Counted from the stretch's first letter, positions 24,798 to 35,967 are shown. The stretch: DNA of 64,000 nucleotides from Torymus aiolomorphi (GCA_036365515.1 CM070873.1:85829948-85893947); one strand, 5' to 3'. Numbers and translations: made by a program. The notes: generated by a model not told the origin, from the letters alone.

Positions 24798-25616
24798 AAT
24801 TTTTATTATTATTCAATTTGTTATTTTAAGTTATATCAATGGTTTTATGTATGTTTATTAATTTTGTATTTTGAATCAAGAAAAACTAGCTTGCATGCCA
24901 AAAATCTGAATAATAACTCTAATAATAAGGTGCGCCATTCAAACCGCCGCGTGAACCATCAAGCCGCTTTTCCCCTACTACCTACCTACTAAAATTTTTT
25001 TTTATTCATTATTTATTTATTTATTTATTTATTTATGCAAAATAGCAACATCCGGGCAACCCCTCGAAAAAACTTGATGTCAGCTGCTGTGTGGACGTTT
25101 TCTCATGGTAAAGTTGTCTGAAACACAAAAACAAAAAAAATTTACGTTCAGCTATAGTCTGTGGCTACTATCCGAAATAGAATTATTCACTTTTATGCAA
25201 AAATAACAAAATGGTGGCTGTTTAAAGAAAAGGGTTCGAAAAATGCGATTTTTTGGGGGATTTTTTCGGTTAAAAAACATAGTAAAAATCAAAATTTTGA
25301 AATAATCCTAGTTCAGGTAGTACCTGTACCTATGTACAGATATGTGACGAATAAGTGGTTAAAATTTTGTAAGGATCGGTTCAGTAGTTTCGGAGAAAAA
25401 ATCAACCCAGCAAAAAGTGGTTTTGAGAAAAACGCGTTCAAAGTTTTTTGGTTGAAAAATCGTAAAAAAAATATACTTACAGCAAATCGGTGATCCCGAG
25501 ACCAATGTTTTTGAAATGATTTACTTTCGAAATCTGTTAAAAAAAAAAAAAAAAGATTTTTTGAAAGTGCTCAGGTGGTATGAACCCTTAAATTGTGTAC
25601 CTCCTTCTAAGCCTGC
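24797..25616. other. AT-rich spacer with an ATTT tract
   Basis: Contains an (ATTT)n run at about 25006-25036. The 110-codon plus-strand frame at 25161-25493 is Lys/Phe-rich and without recognised domain; its style (AAAATTTTGTAAGGATCGGTT) resembles repeat DNA rather than a gene. No copy elsewhere in the window was found. Confidence 0.35.
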
Positions 25617-25842
25617 ACTCTAAACTCAAAAGAGGAAAAAACTGAAAATTTATAGTTGAAAAGGAAAGTTTTCTACTTTATAAAAGAGTAAATTGACGAC
25701 TTTCTTACTTGTAGAGGTTAATTTGAGAAGTTTACTCTTTTGATAAAGAAGAAAAAGTACGTTTTCTACTTTATATAGAATAAAAAGATGTTATTTTTTT
25801 AAAAGATTAATTTGATGATTTTAGTCTTTTCATAAAGATTAA

Positions 25843-26765
25843 TAGGGTGACTGCACCAGTATTGGAACAGTCACCAGTGAATGAACATTTTGATATAATA
25901 TTTAAAATTGTAAAATTTGTACATTTTGTGTATCAAATATAATCATGATTTTGAATTCTTTGCGAAATTTCCTTTCATTTTATATATTGTACATGCTATG
26001 AAATGAATTGTCTTGGATGAAAAAAATTATTAATATTGCGATATTGTGATTAGAATGAAATATACGCCATTCGCTATAAGGGTAACGCAGATGCACTGTA
26101 GGCATATATTGAAGTTTTTTCAAAATCGAAAGTTTTTGTGCTAAAATCTTATGTTTAAATAAAGTTTTATACTTATTAGTTGACGATTCGACATTATTTT
26201 TGAGAAAAAACTTAATTATTTAAATATAATTTACGTGTTCCAACTTTGGTTCATTTTATACTCTTGAATCTAGTGAACGAACACTTCTTTGCTGGGCGCT
26301 AGTCTTATTCCCGGGAACCCAGTGAACGAACGTTAGTCGCATCTTATGCTGTACTGTATGAAAAATCAATAATGTTTAATATTTAATGTTTAGTTTTAAT
26401 ACATAAAGTATATCATTATCATTCTGGTGTCAACTTTCAACATTCAGATTGTAAAATTACTGTTACTGAACTTACATAAGTACATACAAAGTAAGTGTTC
26501 ATTCACTGGTTTCAAAGTGTTTAGTCACTAGCATCACGTGTTTTTACTGGTCACTTACTGGTTCTTAGGAGATATTTACAGATTTCTTTTAAACAAAATT
26601 TCTAGTTTCATTCTTTATCTAAAATGTTGTCACTGACATAAAGTTTGAAGATTTTAAAATACTAATTAAAAACGATTTTTACTTTTAATCCATTTTTAAG
26701 ACTCTTATTTGAATAACAAAAATTACATTTTCCTTATTTGTTCATTCACTGGTGAAGTCACCCTA
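25843..26765. mobile_element. TA-flanked MITE (TAGGGTGACT family), copy 2
   Basis: Same ends and body as 6855-7720, in the same orientation. The matching part of the opposite arm of the giant inverted repeat (near 31936-31945) reads AATATCTATG without the element, with a single TA, which directly shows TA as the target duplication. It contains about 60 bp absent from copy 1, bounded by two copies of AGTGAACGAAC near 26271 and 26320. Confidence 0.9.
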
Positions 26766-26882
26766 TCTATGTTGCTTCTTCCTAGAGGAAGCTTTGTAAT
26801 AGTAACATTTTAAGTTTCGTTTAATCTCTCTAGAAACATAATTAGAGATGTTAGAAGTTTGAATCATAATTTTAGAAAATGG

Positions 26883-26932
26883 ATGTGTGTGTGCGCGTGT
26901 GTGTGTATGTGTGTGTGAGTGTGTGTGTGTGT
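26883..26932. repeat. Imperfect (GT)n microsatellite inside the long repeat
   Basis: GT-rich run with GC, AT and AG interruptions; positional equivalent of the CA tract at 10812-10878. Confidence 0.9.
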
Positions 26933-27903
26933 ACCGCTTTATCTCCGGGTCTACGCGGTCGATTTTAACCGGGTGGATCTTATTTTTTTTGTTTTTTTAT
27001 TCCAAATTCGGGGAGAAAATAATTTTTTATGATTCACTGATGCGTTTTTTTTTATGTCGAATTTTTTATTTTTGAAAAATTTATTTTTGGATTTTTTTAA
27101 TAATCGGATTAAAATTTTTAAATCAAATTCGAAAGAGCATAAAAAACCTATATTTTCAAAACAAAAATAATTTCTTCAGCTATCACGGTTCTTTTGTTAT
27201 TAACAAAAATGTGTTTTTTTTTTTTAAAGTTTATAACCTCCAAATTAAACGGTCAATTTTTTCGAAAAATCATGAAAATGCAGAATATAAATAGCTATAA
27301 TCTGTGAAAAGTTGAATTCATTCTGTTAGTTTTTTAGAAAAAAATTTAAAAATGAAAAAAATGAGTTTTATATGTCCAACGATTACGGGAGTAAAATTGA
27401 CTTAATCGCTTCAAAATTCCTTGAAAAGGTAGATTTTTGATAGCTCTCTGTCGAGTTCTGTGGGCAAAATGATTGGTTCATAAATTTCAGAGATATTTGA
27501 GGTTAAAATTTTTTTAATCTTTTTTTCAAATCGCAATTTCTCGAGAACGACTCTATGTATCAGCTCCATATTTATAGACAATATGATAAATGTGATATAG
27601 ATAATATGTGTGCTAATTTTCATCAAAATCGAACGCTTACTTTTTGAGATATTTGATATTGAAAATTTTTGTATTTTATACAAAGTCAATTTCTTTGTCG
27701 CATGATAATTAGTGAAAAAAAAATTGATTTAATCATGTTGAAATTTTGTGGAAATGTAGTTTATATCTTTATCGTATAAGTCCTTTAGGCAAAAGAATCG
27801 TGTATTTAAGGTTAAAATTTTTTTATGGTTTTTTTCAAAATTGTAATTTTGAAAAATCACACTTCATGTATCAGTTTGAAATTTATAGACTATTTTGTAT
27901 GCC

Positions 27904-27933
27904 ATATATCGACGGCGGAGCGAAATAAGATCG
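27904..27933. repeat. Solitary ATATATCGACGGC motif
   Basis: A 30-base stretch starting ATATATCGACGGCGGAGCG differs at only about four positions from the outer end of the tandem-armed hairpin at 37235-37264. It stands alone inside the long repeat copy, without any tandem units. Confidence 0.6.
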
Positions 27934-28257
27934 AATTTTAAATATTAATCAATTTTTACATCATTGTAAATTTTTAAATTATTTTAAAACACGTAGAATG
28001 AATAAACATATATTATATTTAAACTATATGTTATACATATAGGAACAATAAATTAATTTGGAGGAAGCTACGTGCCAATGACTTGGCAGCGGGTTTTTTA
28101 CTTTATAAAGAGTAAAAACGCATGTTGTTTTTTCTAAAGATTAATTTGATGTAAAAGATTAAAAAATCACTTTTGAAAAAGATTAAAATCTACATCTTCT
28201 ACTTTATAAAGAGTGAAAGGCTTCTTTATTTTTCTAAAAGAATAATCTAATGTATTT

Positions 28258-29023
28258 CTGTGGTTTCCAGGAATAACGACCTAACCCACTTGGGGGTCAA
28301 AATTGAGTTAGCACCGGAATTTATATCTTCTAACTACCCTTTTTCATGTAGACTTGGTCCGGAAATCTGAAACGCGTTCAAAGGGCAAATATCAGCTAAG
28401 TGCATAACCACTTAACTGCACCTGTGCCCGGAAAAACGACTTAACTGAATATTTATATTTAATTAAAAGCACCGTTTTGAAGTTAATACTACGCAATAAA
28501 CAGATTATGACATACCTATTTTTGTAGCAACAAAGATTAAAGATAATAGAAGGTAACACAACAGCTTTAGTTGTCGGGCGATGGGGCGAGTGTGCAGAAA
28601 CAGTAACCGAGTAACGTTCGGCATTCGATTTACTGAATTCCGTTGACTTCACGCATATTCCGTTGGGAGGCGCATGCGTGGGAATGAATATTTAAAAACG
28701 AATTCGTATTCTATGTTTTAAGTGTGGAAATAACTATGTTATTTATCTTATTTGAACAATTTCCCTAAACCGCAAACTGCACAGTTACCGGAATAACGGC
28801 TTAACTGCATTGTTTTGTTTGTTTATACAAAGAATAAAAATGTATTCTAGAAGCATATATTGGTGTTCGAAAGATATTCGATACCTTTGTAAATGTCTAC
28901 ATTGTTATGATTCATCTCGCGCATTTCGATCTTACGTATGAAGTGTCATGACAGAAATTTTAAAACGTCGATTTCTCAAAAACACGTACAATTGGGTTAG
29001 ATCGTTATTCCTGGAAGCCACAG
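28258..29023. mobile_element. Element with CTGTGG ends, ATTT target duplication and repeated internal 20-mers
   Basis: Ends are CTGTGGTTTCCAGGAATAAC and the inverse of CTGTGGCTTCCAGGAATAAC. ATTT flanks both sides (28254-28257 and 29024-29027), and the opposite arm of the host repeat shows the uninterrupted site GTATTTAATC. Four related 20-mers of the form CCRGRAAWAACGRYYTAACY occur: near each end (28267-28286; 28995-29014, inverted) and internally (28428-28447; 28788-28807). Such repeats often are transposase-binding sites. The 86-codon minus-strand frame has no recognised domain, so the element is probably non-autonomous. Confidence 0.82.
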
Positions 29024-29567
29024 ATTTAATCTTTTGGCAAAGAATAAAATGTACATTTTTAACTTCATAAAGAGTAAAAGGTTATGTTTATTGATCAACG
29101 GATTTATTTGATTGATTTATACTTAACGTGGTTCTGTGAAAAGATTAAATTCATTAGTTTACTCTTTTGAGGGTAATAAACTCACGTGATCGCACTAAAA
29201 GCTATCTTAGATTACGAATTTGAAGTTAATATATAAAACCATTATAAAAAAGCTATCTTTGTATGAAGTTTCATGAAGATCGGTTGATTTTACTCTTATT
29301 ATCGCGTTATAACCAAAAATCATTTTATTCAGAAAATAATTTTGAATATTATGAAGTACTTTTTATATATAGACAATAGATATTTAATATTTAAAATAAT
29401 ATCGATAATTAAATGCTCTTCCTAATGCATTTTACGAAATTCCAAAATATTTACTCTATTATAGATAAGAGTGGAATATGAAAGTATGAAATCTTCTTTT
29501 GGCCATAAAACAGAAGAAAATAATTATCAAAAATGTTTTTGGGATTTTCGGGAAGCCTGATAAAGAA

Positions 29568-30540
29568 TTAACCTTTAAAGCGCCGGGGTTTTGAAAAATT
29601 TGCAAATCGCATTTTTCTATAGAAATGTGGTCTAAGGTCCCTAAGTTAGGGCCAAACTAAGTTAAGATGTTGGCGAGTCAGACCCCTTACGCCTAGAGGC
29701 GTATCCCGGCCCGGTACGGTAAGGTCAAATGCAAAAATTTTCAAAATTTCAAAAAAACATTCAATTGCACTATTTTTGTTTTGTTTTTAGCATTATTTAT
29801 GTTTTATCTGGTCATATAAAGTCACTTTGTATTATTTTTGCTTGGAAAACATTATAGAGGGCGCCATCAACCGACATTTGAGTTTCTTTATTCATTACGC
29901 CAGACTACAAAAAAAAAAGTTATCGGACCCAGAAATGCCATATATGGTTTTCGATGTATTTTGGCCTCCTGAACACGAATCCGTGGTCAAAATTGAGCCA
30001 ACAAAACCTACTTTTTTCCTAACCTCCAAAAACAGGTGAAAATACTGAAATTTTGACGATTTGATGAGGATGGAGCAAAAGTAAGCATGAATTTGTTTTC
30101 AGGAGATGGAAATACGTGAAACAACATATGTTGCATGTAAATTACGCAAATTTTTTTTTATTTGGTATTTGAAGGTAAAAAGTCGAAGGCAGTCAGAAAA
30201 GGCAGACATATTGGATCCGCCATTTTGAATCTTACATTTTTTATTTACATTTACATTTTATTCTGACTCAGATATATTGAATTCACTAGTGAATTGAATC
30301 AGCTAGTGACTTCTAAAACTCCTACACATAATTTTCAAATGAAATTGACATCGAAACTGGAAATATCTCGAAAACTTAGCCACATTGCATCCGCCATTTT
30401 GAATTTAATTTTATTGGGTGCAGAATCGTGTTAGGAGAGTTCGATAACCTCTACACATGAATTTTCAAGCAATTTAGATGAAAAATAATGAGTAAAATTT
30501 TTTTACGCCTCTAAGCGTTTTCCGGCGCTCTAAAGGTTAA
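29568..30540. mobile_element. TTAA-flanked piggyBac-like MITE (CCTTTARAGCGCCGG ends)
   Basis: TTAA then CCTTTAAAGCGCCGG on the left; on the right the inverse of TTAACCTTTAGAGCGCCGG. A TTAA duplication followed by CC matches the usual terminus of piggyBac elements (known for the family). Subterminal words TTACGCCTAGAGGCG (29689) and TTTACGCCTCTAAGCG (30502) recur near both ends. The 70-codon frame at 29827-30039 is not a transposase, so this is a non-autonomous element about 970 bp long. Confidence 0.82.
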
Positions 30541-30657
30541 GAGAATAAACTTTATGTGGGGAAAATAGGTCAAAGCATTCGAATGATATCTTCCGTACAC
30601 ATACATATACATAGCCAGGAAAAAATTCCCAATTAAAAATTGTTTATGTCTAAAGTC

Positions 30658-31235
30658 TTAATAGTATATTGTATACCAAGGGCGAAAAATAGGCGTTTTC
30701 AGACCGAGTGTGGAGTTTGCAGTACGAGTCGAAGGCGAGTCGAAGGCGAGTCGAAGGCGAGATTTTGCGAGCCGAAGACGAAGACTGCAAATAAATACAC
30801 GAGATCAAAAAGGCTACTAGCCCCCAGTGAACACCATATTTTTTATAACACCTGTAATTTTATGGGAGATCAAGCTTAATTTCTTCGATTATGTGGAGTT
30901 CGAGAGCAGCAGGCGGAAATGAGCTATTAGCTATTAGCTAGTCAGAAAAAAGCACTTTCTGTCCGCTTTTTAGGCCAAGAAACTGCGAATATCATGCTAA
31001 ATAAAAATTGAAAATCTGTAATCAGCGCATGGTTACCGTGTCGAAAAACAGTCACATTAGCCCCGCTTTAATATATTTAAAAAAACGCGAAAAAGAGTAC
31101 ATGCGTTACAAAAAATATGGTGTGCACGAACTCGTTTTCGGCTCATGCTTGCTCGCCTTCGACTCGTACTGCAAACTCCACACATGGTCTAATAAAAACA
31201 CATTTTACGCCATTGGCACACAATATACTATTTAA
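30658..31235. mobile_element. TTAA-flanked foldback element with GTCGAAGGCGA repeats
   Basis: Left TTAATAGTATATTGTATACC and right (inverse) TTAAATAGTATATTGTGTGC. The arms continue through GTGTGGAGTTTGCAGTACGA, present at both ends in inverse orientation. The left arm contains GAGTCGAAGGC three times in a row at about 30727-30757, the right arm once. TTAA is present at both edges. No coding frame recognised. Confidence 0.75.
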
Positions 31236-31344
31236 GGGTTTTTATCATATAAGTAATCTCAAAGTTTTCTCTGTAAGAAAGTTAAGATTTTCGCAAAATA
31301 AAAATTTTTAAATCAAAAATCTTAAAATATACTTTTAAACCTTT

Positions 31345-31405
31345 TTTTCTGACAAATTTCTTTTACTATTATATCTTTCTCTGTATGAGAAAGCAATATT
31401 TTTCA
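31345..31405. repeat. Fragment of the GAGGAAGC-hairpin long repeat
   Basis: TTTTACTATTATATCTTTCTCTGTATGAGAAAGC resembles the hairpin terminus at 10966-11000 of copy 1, in the same orientation. The stem has changed in a compensatory way (CTTTCTC with GAGAAAG instead of CTTCCTC with GAGGAAG). The rest of the element is not recognisable here. Confidence 0.5.
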
Positions 31406-31590
31406 AAACTAAATTCTACATCCTTGGATATTGCAGAATAATTCACAAATTCGCAATCTACGATGGCTTTAGGTGCGATCACGTGAGTTTATTACCCTCA
31501 AAAGAGTAAACTAATGAATGTAATCTTCTGACAGAACCACGTAAAAGTATAAATCAATCGAATAAATGTTGATCAATAAACATAACCTTT

Positions 31591-31726
31591 ATACCACTCT
31601 AACTTCAAAATCATAACTTTAATATGATTATTCGGCTCTCGTGGTATAAAATACGGTTCAAAACTAGTGCGTATGAAGATTTTGGTACTCGCTTCGCTCA
31701 TGCGGAAACTGTCTCATGAGCTACTA
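31591..31726. repeat. Short dispersed repeat with ATACCAC/GTGGTAT ends, copy 2, inserted
   Basis: The core matches 15349-15440. In the opposite arm of the giant inverted repeat (near 29080) the corresponding site is uninterrupted, so this copy is a genuine insertion. Its outer edges show no terminal inverted repeat beyond the ATACCAC/GTGGTAT stem. Confidence 0.65.
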
Positions 31727-32199
31727 TTTACTCTCTATAAAGTTAAAAACGTACGTTTTATTCTTTGCCAAAAGATTAAATACATTAAATTATTCTTTTA
31801 GAAAAATAAAGAAACTTTTTACTCTGTATGAAGTAGAAAATGTAGATTTTAATCTTTTTAAAAAGTGTGAATACATCAAATTAATCTTTAGAAAAAACAG
31901 CATAAGCTTTTACTCTTTATAAAGTAAAAAACATAGATATTAATCTTTATGAAAAGAGTAAAATCATTAAATTAATCTTTTAAAAAAATAACATGTCCTT
32001 TTATTCTAAAACTTTTATAATAAAACGTACTTTTTCATCTTTATCAAAAGAGTAAACTTCTCAAATTAATCTTTTAAAGTCTAAAACTGTCAAATTAACC
32101 TCTACAAATAATAAAATCGTCAATTTACTCTTTTATAAAGTAGAAAACTGTCCTTTTCAACTTTAAATTTCCAATTTTTCCTCTTTTGAGTTTAGAGTG

Positions 32200-32690
32200 A
32201 TATAAAATGTCTCAAGTGATTATTCGAATTTCTTTCAATAAACATGGAAAATAAGTTCTATAATACCATACTATCAACTAATGCCATTTACGATAACTTT
32301 TACAAGTGTTTACGATATCAATCAGAATCTGATCAGAGCTACTTAGACACTATCTCAGATACTACCTATCTCAGGCACTACATATCAGAACATAATCAGG
32401 ACTATTTCTGAATGCTTTTTTTATTTTAATCGGAAAAAATTAAGATCCTGTAAAGTCCTATTGAGGTATCATTGTAATATACTAACCATCAAAATGTAAT
32501 ATACTAACCATATTCGAAAGTTTAATTGTCATGTTTTTTAAAGTAGCATTTTATTCCCTCTTATACGTTATTCCGTCAATCAAAGAATAACAAATTTCAA
32601 TGAAAGTAGTGAAAGCAGTGCAGCACCCACCCGCGGGAAAAATCTGCCACTATACTGCCTTGTTACATAATGTGTTATAATGCTATTCCC
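32200..32690. other. AT-rich spacer, nothing recognised
   Basis: No gene. CTTTATTCCC/TTATTCCCTC words at 32552-32560 and 32682-32720 also occur in the following foldback, so part of this may be its outer edge. Confidence 0.35.
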
Positions 32691-32699
32691 TCTTTTACA

Positions 32700-33690
32700 G
32701 GAATAAAAAGGTTTATTCCCTGTTTTGCGTAAATAATAGTACATTATTTAAAAAGAGAGAGTAAAGTCGCAGATTGTTTCCGCAGATGAGTTCACTCCCC
32801 AAGGGAATGATCAACTTTTCTCCCATGTTACATGCAGTACTTTATTCCCAGCTCCACTGTGACCACTTTATAGTCTTGAAAAGTTGTTTTGTATTCATGT
32901 ATTATAATTTTGTTAGTTTAAGGGGGTGCCATAGCCGTATCATTACCGACTGAGCAATTGGCACAGTTTCAAGCTTATTAAAAATAAAATACGTAGAATA
33001 AAAAAAAAATCAAGAAAACACCCTTCTGCGGTTTTGAATGTTCTATCATCCAGTAAAAGTTTGAAGTCGAAATATCAAGTGGTTTTTGCAAAAACTTTGA
33101 ACAAAACAAAATTCGGTTTCGTTCAAAGTTTTTGCAAAAACCATTTGATATTTCGACTTCAAATTTTTACTGGGTGATAGAACGTTCAAAACCACAGAAG
33201 GGTGTTCTCTTGATTTTTTGTGATTCTACGTATTTTATTTTTAATAAGCTTGTAACTGTGTCAATTGCTCGGTCGGTAATGGTAGGACTATGCCACCCCG
33301 TTAAACCAAATTCACCATAAATGTAAAAAATTAGATTGTTACTTTATTCCTTCTAATTCAGACGATACTTTTGTCCTGCTTTTCAGGTTATAATGTGGTC
33401 ATTATAGTGGAGATGGGAATAAAGAATTGTATTTCCTGTTTGTCGCGGGACAAAAAACATATAAATTATAAAAGGCGTAAACAAACTACCAACAAGTGGT
33501 GCCACCGTAGTCACCACTACCAGTACCCTGGCATATTTAAAAATTTGTCTCATGAAGTCCCACATTTCCAAGTCAACAAAGTAGCCACAGTTGAGTCGGA
33601 AATAAAGTTCTATATGCAACATTGGAGTAAAGCTACCCACGGAAAATCGGCGACTTTACTCCCTTGTTGCATAATGTACTATTTTAGCTC
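32700..33690. mobile_element. Diverged foldback unit interrupted by a TTAA palindrome
   Basis: CTTTATTCCCAGCTCCACTGTGACCAC near 32841-32867 matches in inverse the stretch near 33388-33423, and GAGTAAAGTCGCAGATTGTTTCC at 32759 matches in inverse GGCGACTTTACTCCC at 33649. The two halves are separated by the perfect-looking palindrome at 32928-33304. The 153-codon frame at 33371-33832 runs across the right arm and is most likely chance. Confidence 0.55.
32928..33304. mobile_element. TTAA-flanked near-perfect palindrome (GG/CG ends)
   Basis: TTAAGGGGGTGCCATAGCC at the left; inverse of TTAACGGGGTGGCATAGTCC at the right. The arms pair almost base for base over about 180 bases each (for example GCAAAAACTTTGAAC at 33088 against its inverse at 33122), with a very short loop near 33112. 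No coding capacity. If transcribed it would form a long double-stranded hairpin. Confidence 0.85.
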
Positions 33691-33834
33691 AAGTTATTTA
33701 ACCCATAACTTTACATTTGGAAATTTCTTTCTCGAAAGATTAATGCGTCTATTATTGGGCAGCAACTCATATTCACCAGTTTATCGGTTTCATTCAATTC
33801 TTAAAGAGAAGACGGCTGAACTAAATATGTAAAT

Positions 33835-34258
33835 GATATTTCATATTTGAATACAATATTTATGTAACGTCATCAGTGATTGTATTTAAGTTGACTCCTC
33901 AAGAATTGCCAAACTCTCAGTGTTTTTCGATATTCTTGTACTAGCTCTTACTCCTTATTATCTACTCTAGCAAAACTAAAGGAGTAGATAGCTAATTACG
34001 AAGAGATTTAAGTTATTATACAAAAATTAAGGTTTGAGCATTAGAAAGAGTTAGATGATCAAAAAACTTTAGTTGTTCCCTTTACTGGGGCCCTTTGTCA
34101 TTGCATACTTATAAGTCAGCATCAGGCGCGCCACTTGTGGCGATCTTTTGAACTTGAGAAATGCGCACTGGTCATGCAGAAATTCAGCAGAAATGAAAAT
34201 ATTATTACGGTTACCTTTTAAAATTTGTTTTCAATCTTGCTAAAGTGTATACTCAGCT
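33835..34258. other. Spacer, nothing recognised
   Basis: Unique-looking DNA between two repeat units; a GGCGCGCCACTTGTGGCG patch at 34126-34143 is the only GC-rich word. Confidence 0.4.
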
Positions 34259-35167
34259 TACTCTCTAAAGTTGAATAAGTGAAATTTTCACTTATTTCAT
34301 AAGTGAATGCCATTTTCACTTCAAAATAAGTAAATTTCCACTTATTTTATAAGTAAATCCTCTTTTTTACTTCAAAATAAGTAAATTTTTACATATTTTA
34401 TAAGTAAATGCTCGCTTTCACTTCAAAATAAGTGAAAAAATCACTTTAAAATATGTTCACCATTTTTATTACAATCAATAAGTGAAACTTAATCTTGAGA
34501 AAAATATACTATATAATCTACTTATTTAAAAAGTGAAAATATTATTAGTATTTAAGCACTGATTATGCATTTCAATGATCTATTTATTTATCTATTTATT
34601 ATATATTTATTTTCTGATCTGTTTTCTCGAATTTTGCATTTTCTACAATAACTTTCGATATATTATACTTGTATAATAACGTATACAATTTAATGTATTT
34701 TTTCAGAGTCTAAGTCTGAAATGATTAACATTAATGTAGTATATTTAAAATATTTAATATTTAATTAAATAAGTTACTATTTTTATTAACAATTTTTATT
34801 AATGTGACAATTATTATAATGTATAAGGTGTTTAAAATTTCGTGAGCATTCACTTTAGATCTAATGTTCTGCACTAATCTTATATCGGATATAAACACGA
34901 TTTCTACTATACCGACATCGCTTTTAATTTTCAATAATATTTTATCTTATATTTTTAATCTTAAAAAAACATTATTGACATATTCAAATTATAATTTCCG
35001 TTTTCATTTGACAATTTCGTCAGATTTTTATTCAATTTAAAAAATGTTCAATCAATGAAGTGTAAATTTTTCCATTGAATTTAATTCTTTCATGGGTTAA
35101 ACCTAACAAACTTTTAGTAACATAAATAATATAGTATGACGTTTTGTTATATTTAATAGACGGTATA

Positions 35168-35696
35168 TTAAGGCCATGTGAAGTACCGTGCCGATCCCTA
35201 TCTTACCGGCACCTGAATTTTATTTTTATTATCGTATTCAAAACACTAATTTTAGAACAAAGCGTTCTGTCACGCTTTCCAGAATGCCATTAAGTACACT
35301 CTATTAAATTTTCAAATGATTTCACTGATTACATTTTTCAAAAATCGTTTTTGAAATGTTTGAGGCTTGGTTCTGATTAATTGCAAATATCAAAAACGTT
35401 TTTAGAAAAATCTAATGGATGGAATCATTTGGGAATTTAATAGAATTACTTAACGCCATTTCGAAGGGCGTGCAAGAACGCATTTTTCTAAAATCTTTAT
35501 GTATATGTGATGCAAGAAACAAAATTTAGGTGCTGATAGGTAGGGATCTATGTTGGAGTTGAACATGATCTTAAAATTAATAACATTTTTAATAGAGATA
35601 GATACTTAATATTAAAATCTCTTGTTTAAACACGATAAAAAAAATGAAATTCAGGTGCCGGTAAGGTAGAGATTGTCACGGTACATATCGCCTTAA
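35168..35696. mobile_element. TTAA-flanked foldback element (GG ends), unit 3
   Basis: TTAAGGCCATGTGAAGTACCG on the left and the inverse of TTAAGGCGATATGTACCGTG on the right. The arms continue through TTACCGGCACCTGAATTT, present in both. A second internal inverted pair (AAGCGTTCTGTCACGC near 35260 against GCGTGCAAGAACGC near 35468) lies inside. TTAA is present at both edges. Non-coding. Confidence 0.8.
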
Positions 35697-35888
35697 GAAA
35701 CATTTTTAAGTTAATCAAATTTAATTAATTAATGTCTTAAAGTAAGTTACTCATTTTCTTAAAATATTATCTAAATAAATAATTACTAAAAACCATTAAT
35801 ATTTTAGATGAATAATCAAAATGTATAATATCAATTGAATGAATATGGATAGTGCACCTTATATAGATGAAAATGTCCAAACTGTTAT

Positions 35889-35967
35889 ACAAGCGAGCGA
35901 TAACGTAACGGATAGCGTGCGTGCGTAGTAACCCAAGGTCTGTGGGTCCGATTCCCGGTCAGGTCGA
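35889..35967 (+). repeat. tRNA-like sequence, probably SINE head or tRNA pseudogene
   Basis: GATAACGTAACGGATAGCG resembles a polymerase III A box with D arm, and GGTCCGATTCC (35945-35955) resembles the B box (consensus GGTTCGANTCC). Spacing is tRNA-like. The T stem is imperfect (GTGGG against CCCGG) and the anticodon stem does not pair, so a working tRNA is unlikely. It is followed by an A-rich stretch, as in tRNA-derived SINEs. No second copy is in this window. Confidence 0.55.

Larger units (their letters stand above)
26772..28093 (+). mobile_element. Long repeat with GAGGAAGC hairpin and GT tract, copy 2
   Basis: Shows the same block order as the minus strand of 8852-11000: TTGCTTCTTCCTAGAGGAAG at the start, TTTTAGAAAATGG, a GT tract, CGGTCGATTTTAACCGGG, TATCACGGTTCTTTTGTTAT at 27180, and AGGAAGCTACGTGCCAAT near the end. 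Comparison with the opposite arm of the host inverted repeat places the insertion between TCTATG and TTTTTTAC, giving either no target duplication or a 2-bp TT. It is shorter than copy 1 even after removing that copy's nested element. No coding frame longer than 92 codons and no known domain. Confidence 0.7.
25617..32199. mobile_element. Giant inverted-repeat unit (ACTCTAAACTC ends) with nested insertions
   Basis: The left end CACTCTAAACTCAAAAGAGG and its exact inverse at the right end open arms that stay alignable inward to about 29225 (left) and 31440 (right). One shared inner block is TTTTGAGGGTAATAAACTCA at about 29162 and, inverted, at 31488. The arms are built of short modules such as AAAGAGTAAA and AAGATTAATTTGATG. 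The left arm carries three later insertions (25843-26765, 26772-28093, 28258-29023) and the right arm one (31591-31726). The 2.2-kb core holds two TTAA elements. Either a large non-autonomous transposon or two copies of a shorter repeat in opposite orientation; no target duplication is visible. Confidence 0.65.

Noticed and set aside
33371..33832. 153-codon plus-strand frame
   Set aside because: Runs across the right arm of a foldback unit and into spacer; no domain, no codon pattern I could trust.
35889..35967. Functional tRNA gene
   Set aside because: Anticodon stem does not pair and the T stem is mismatched; called tRNA-like repeat instead.
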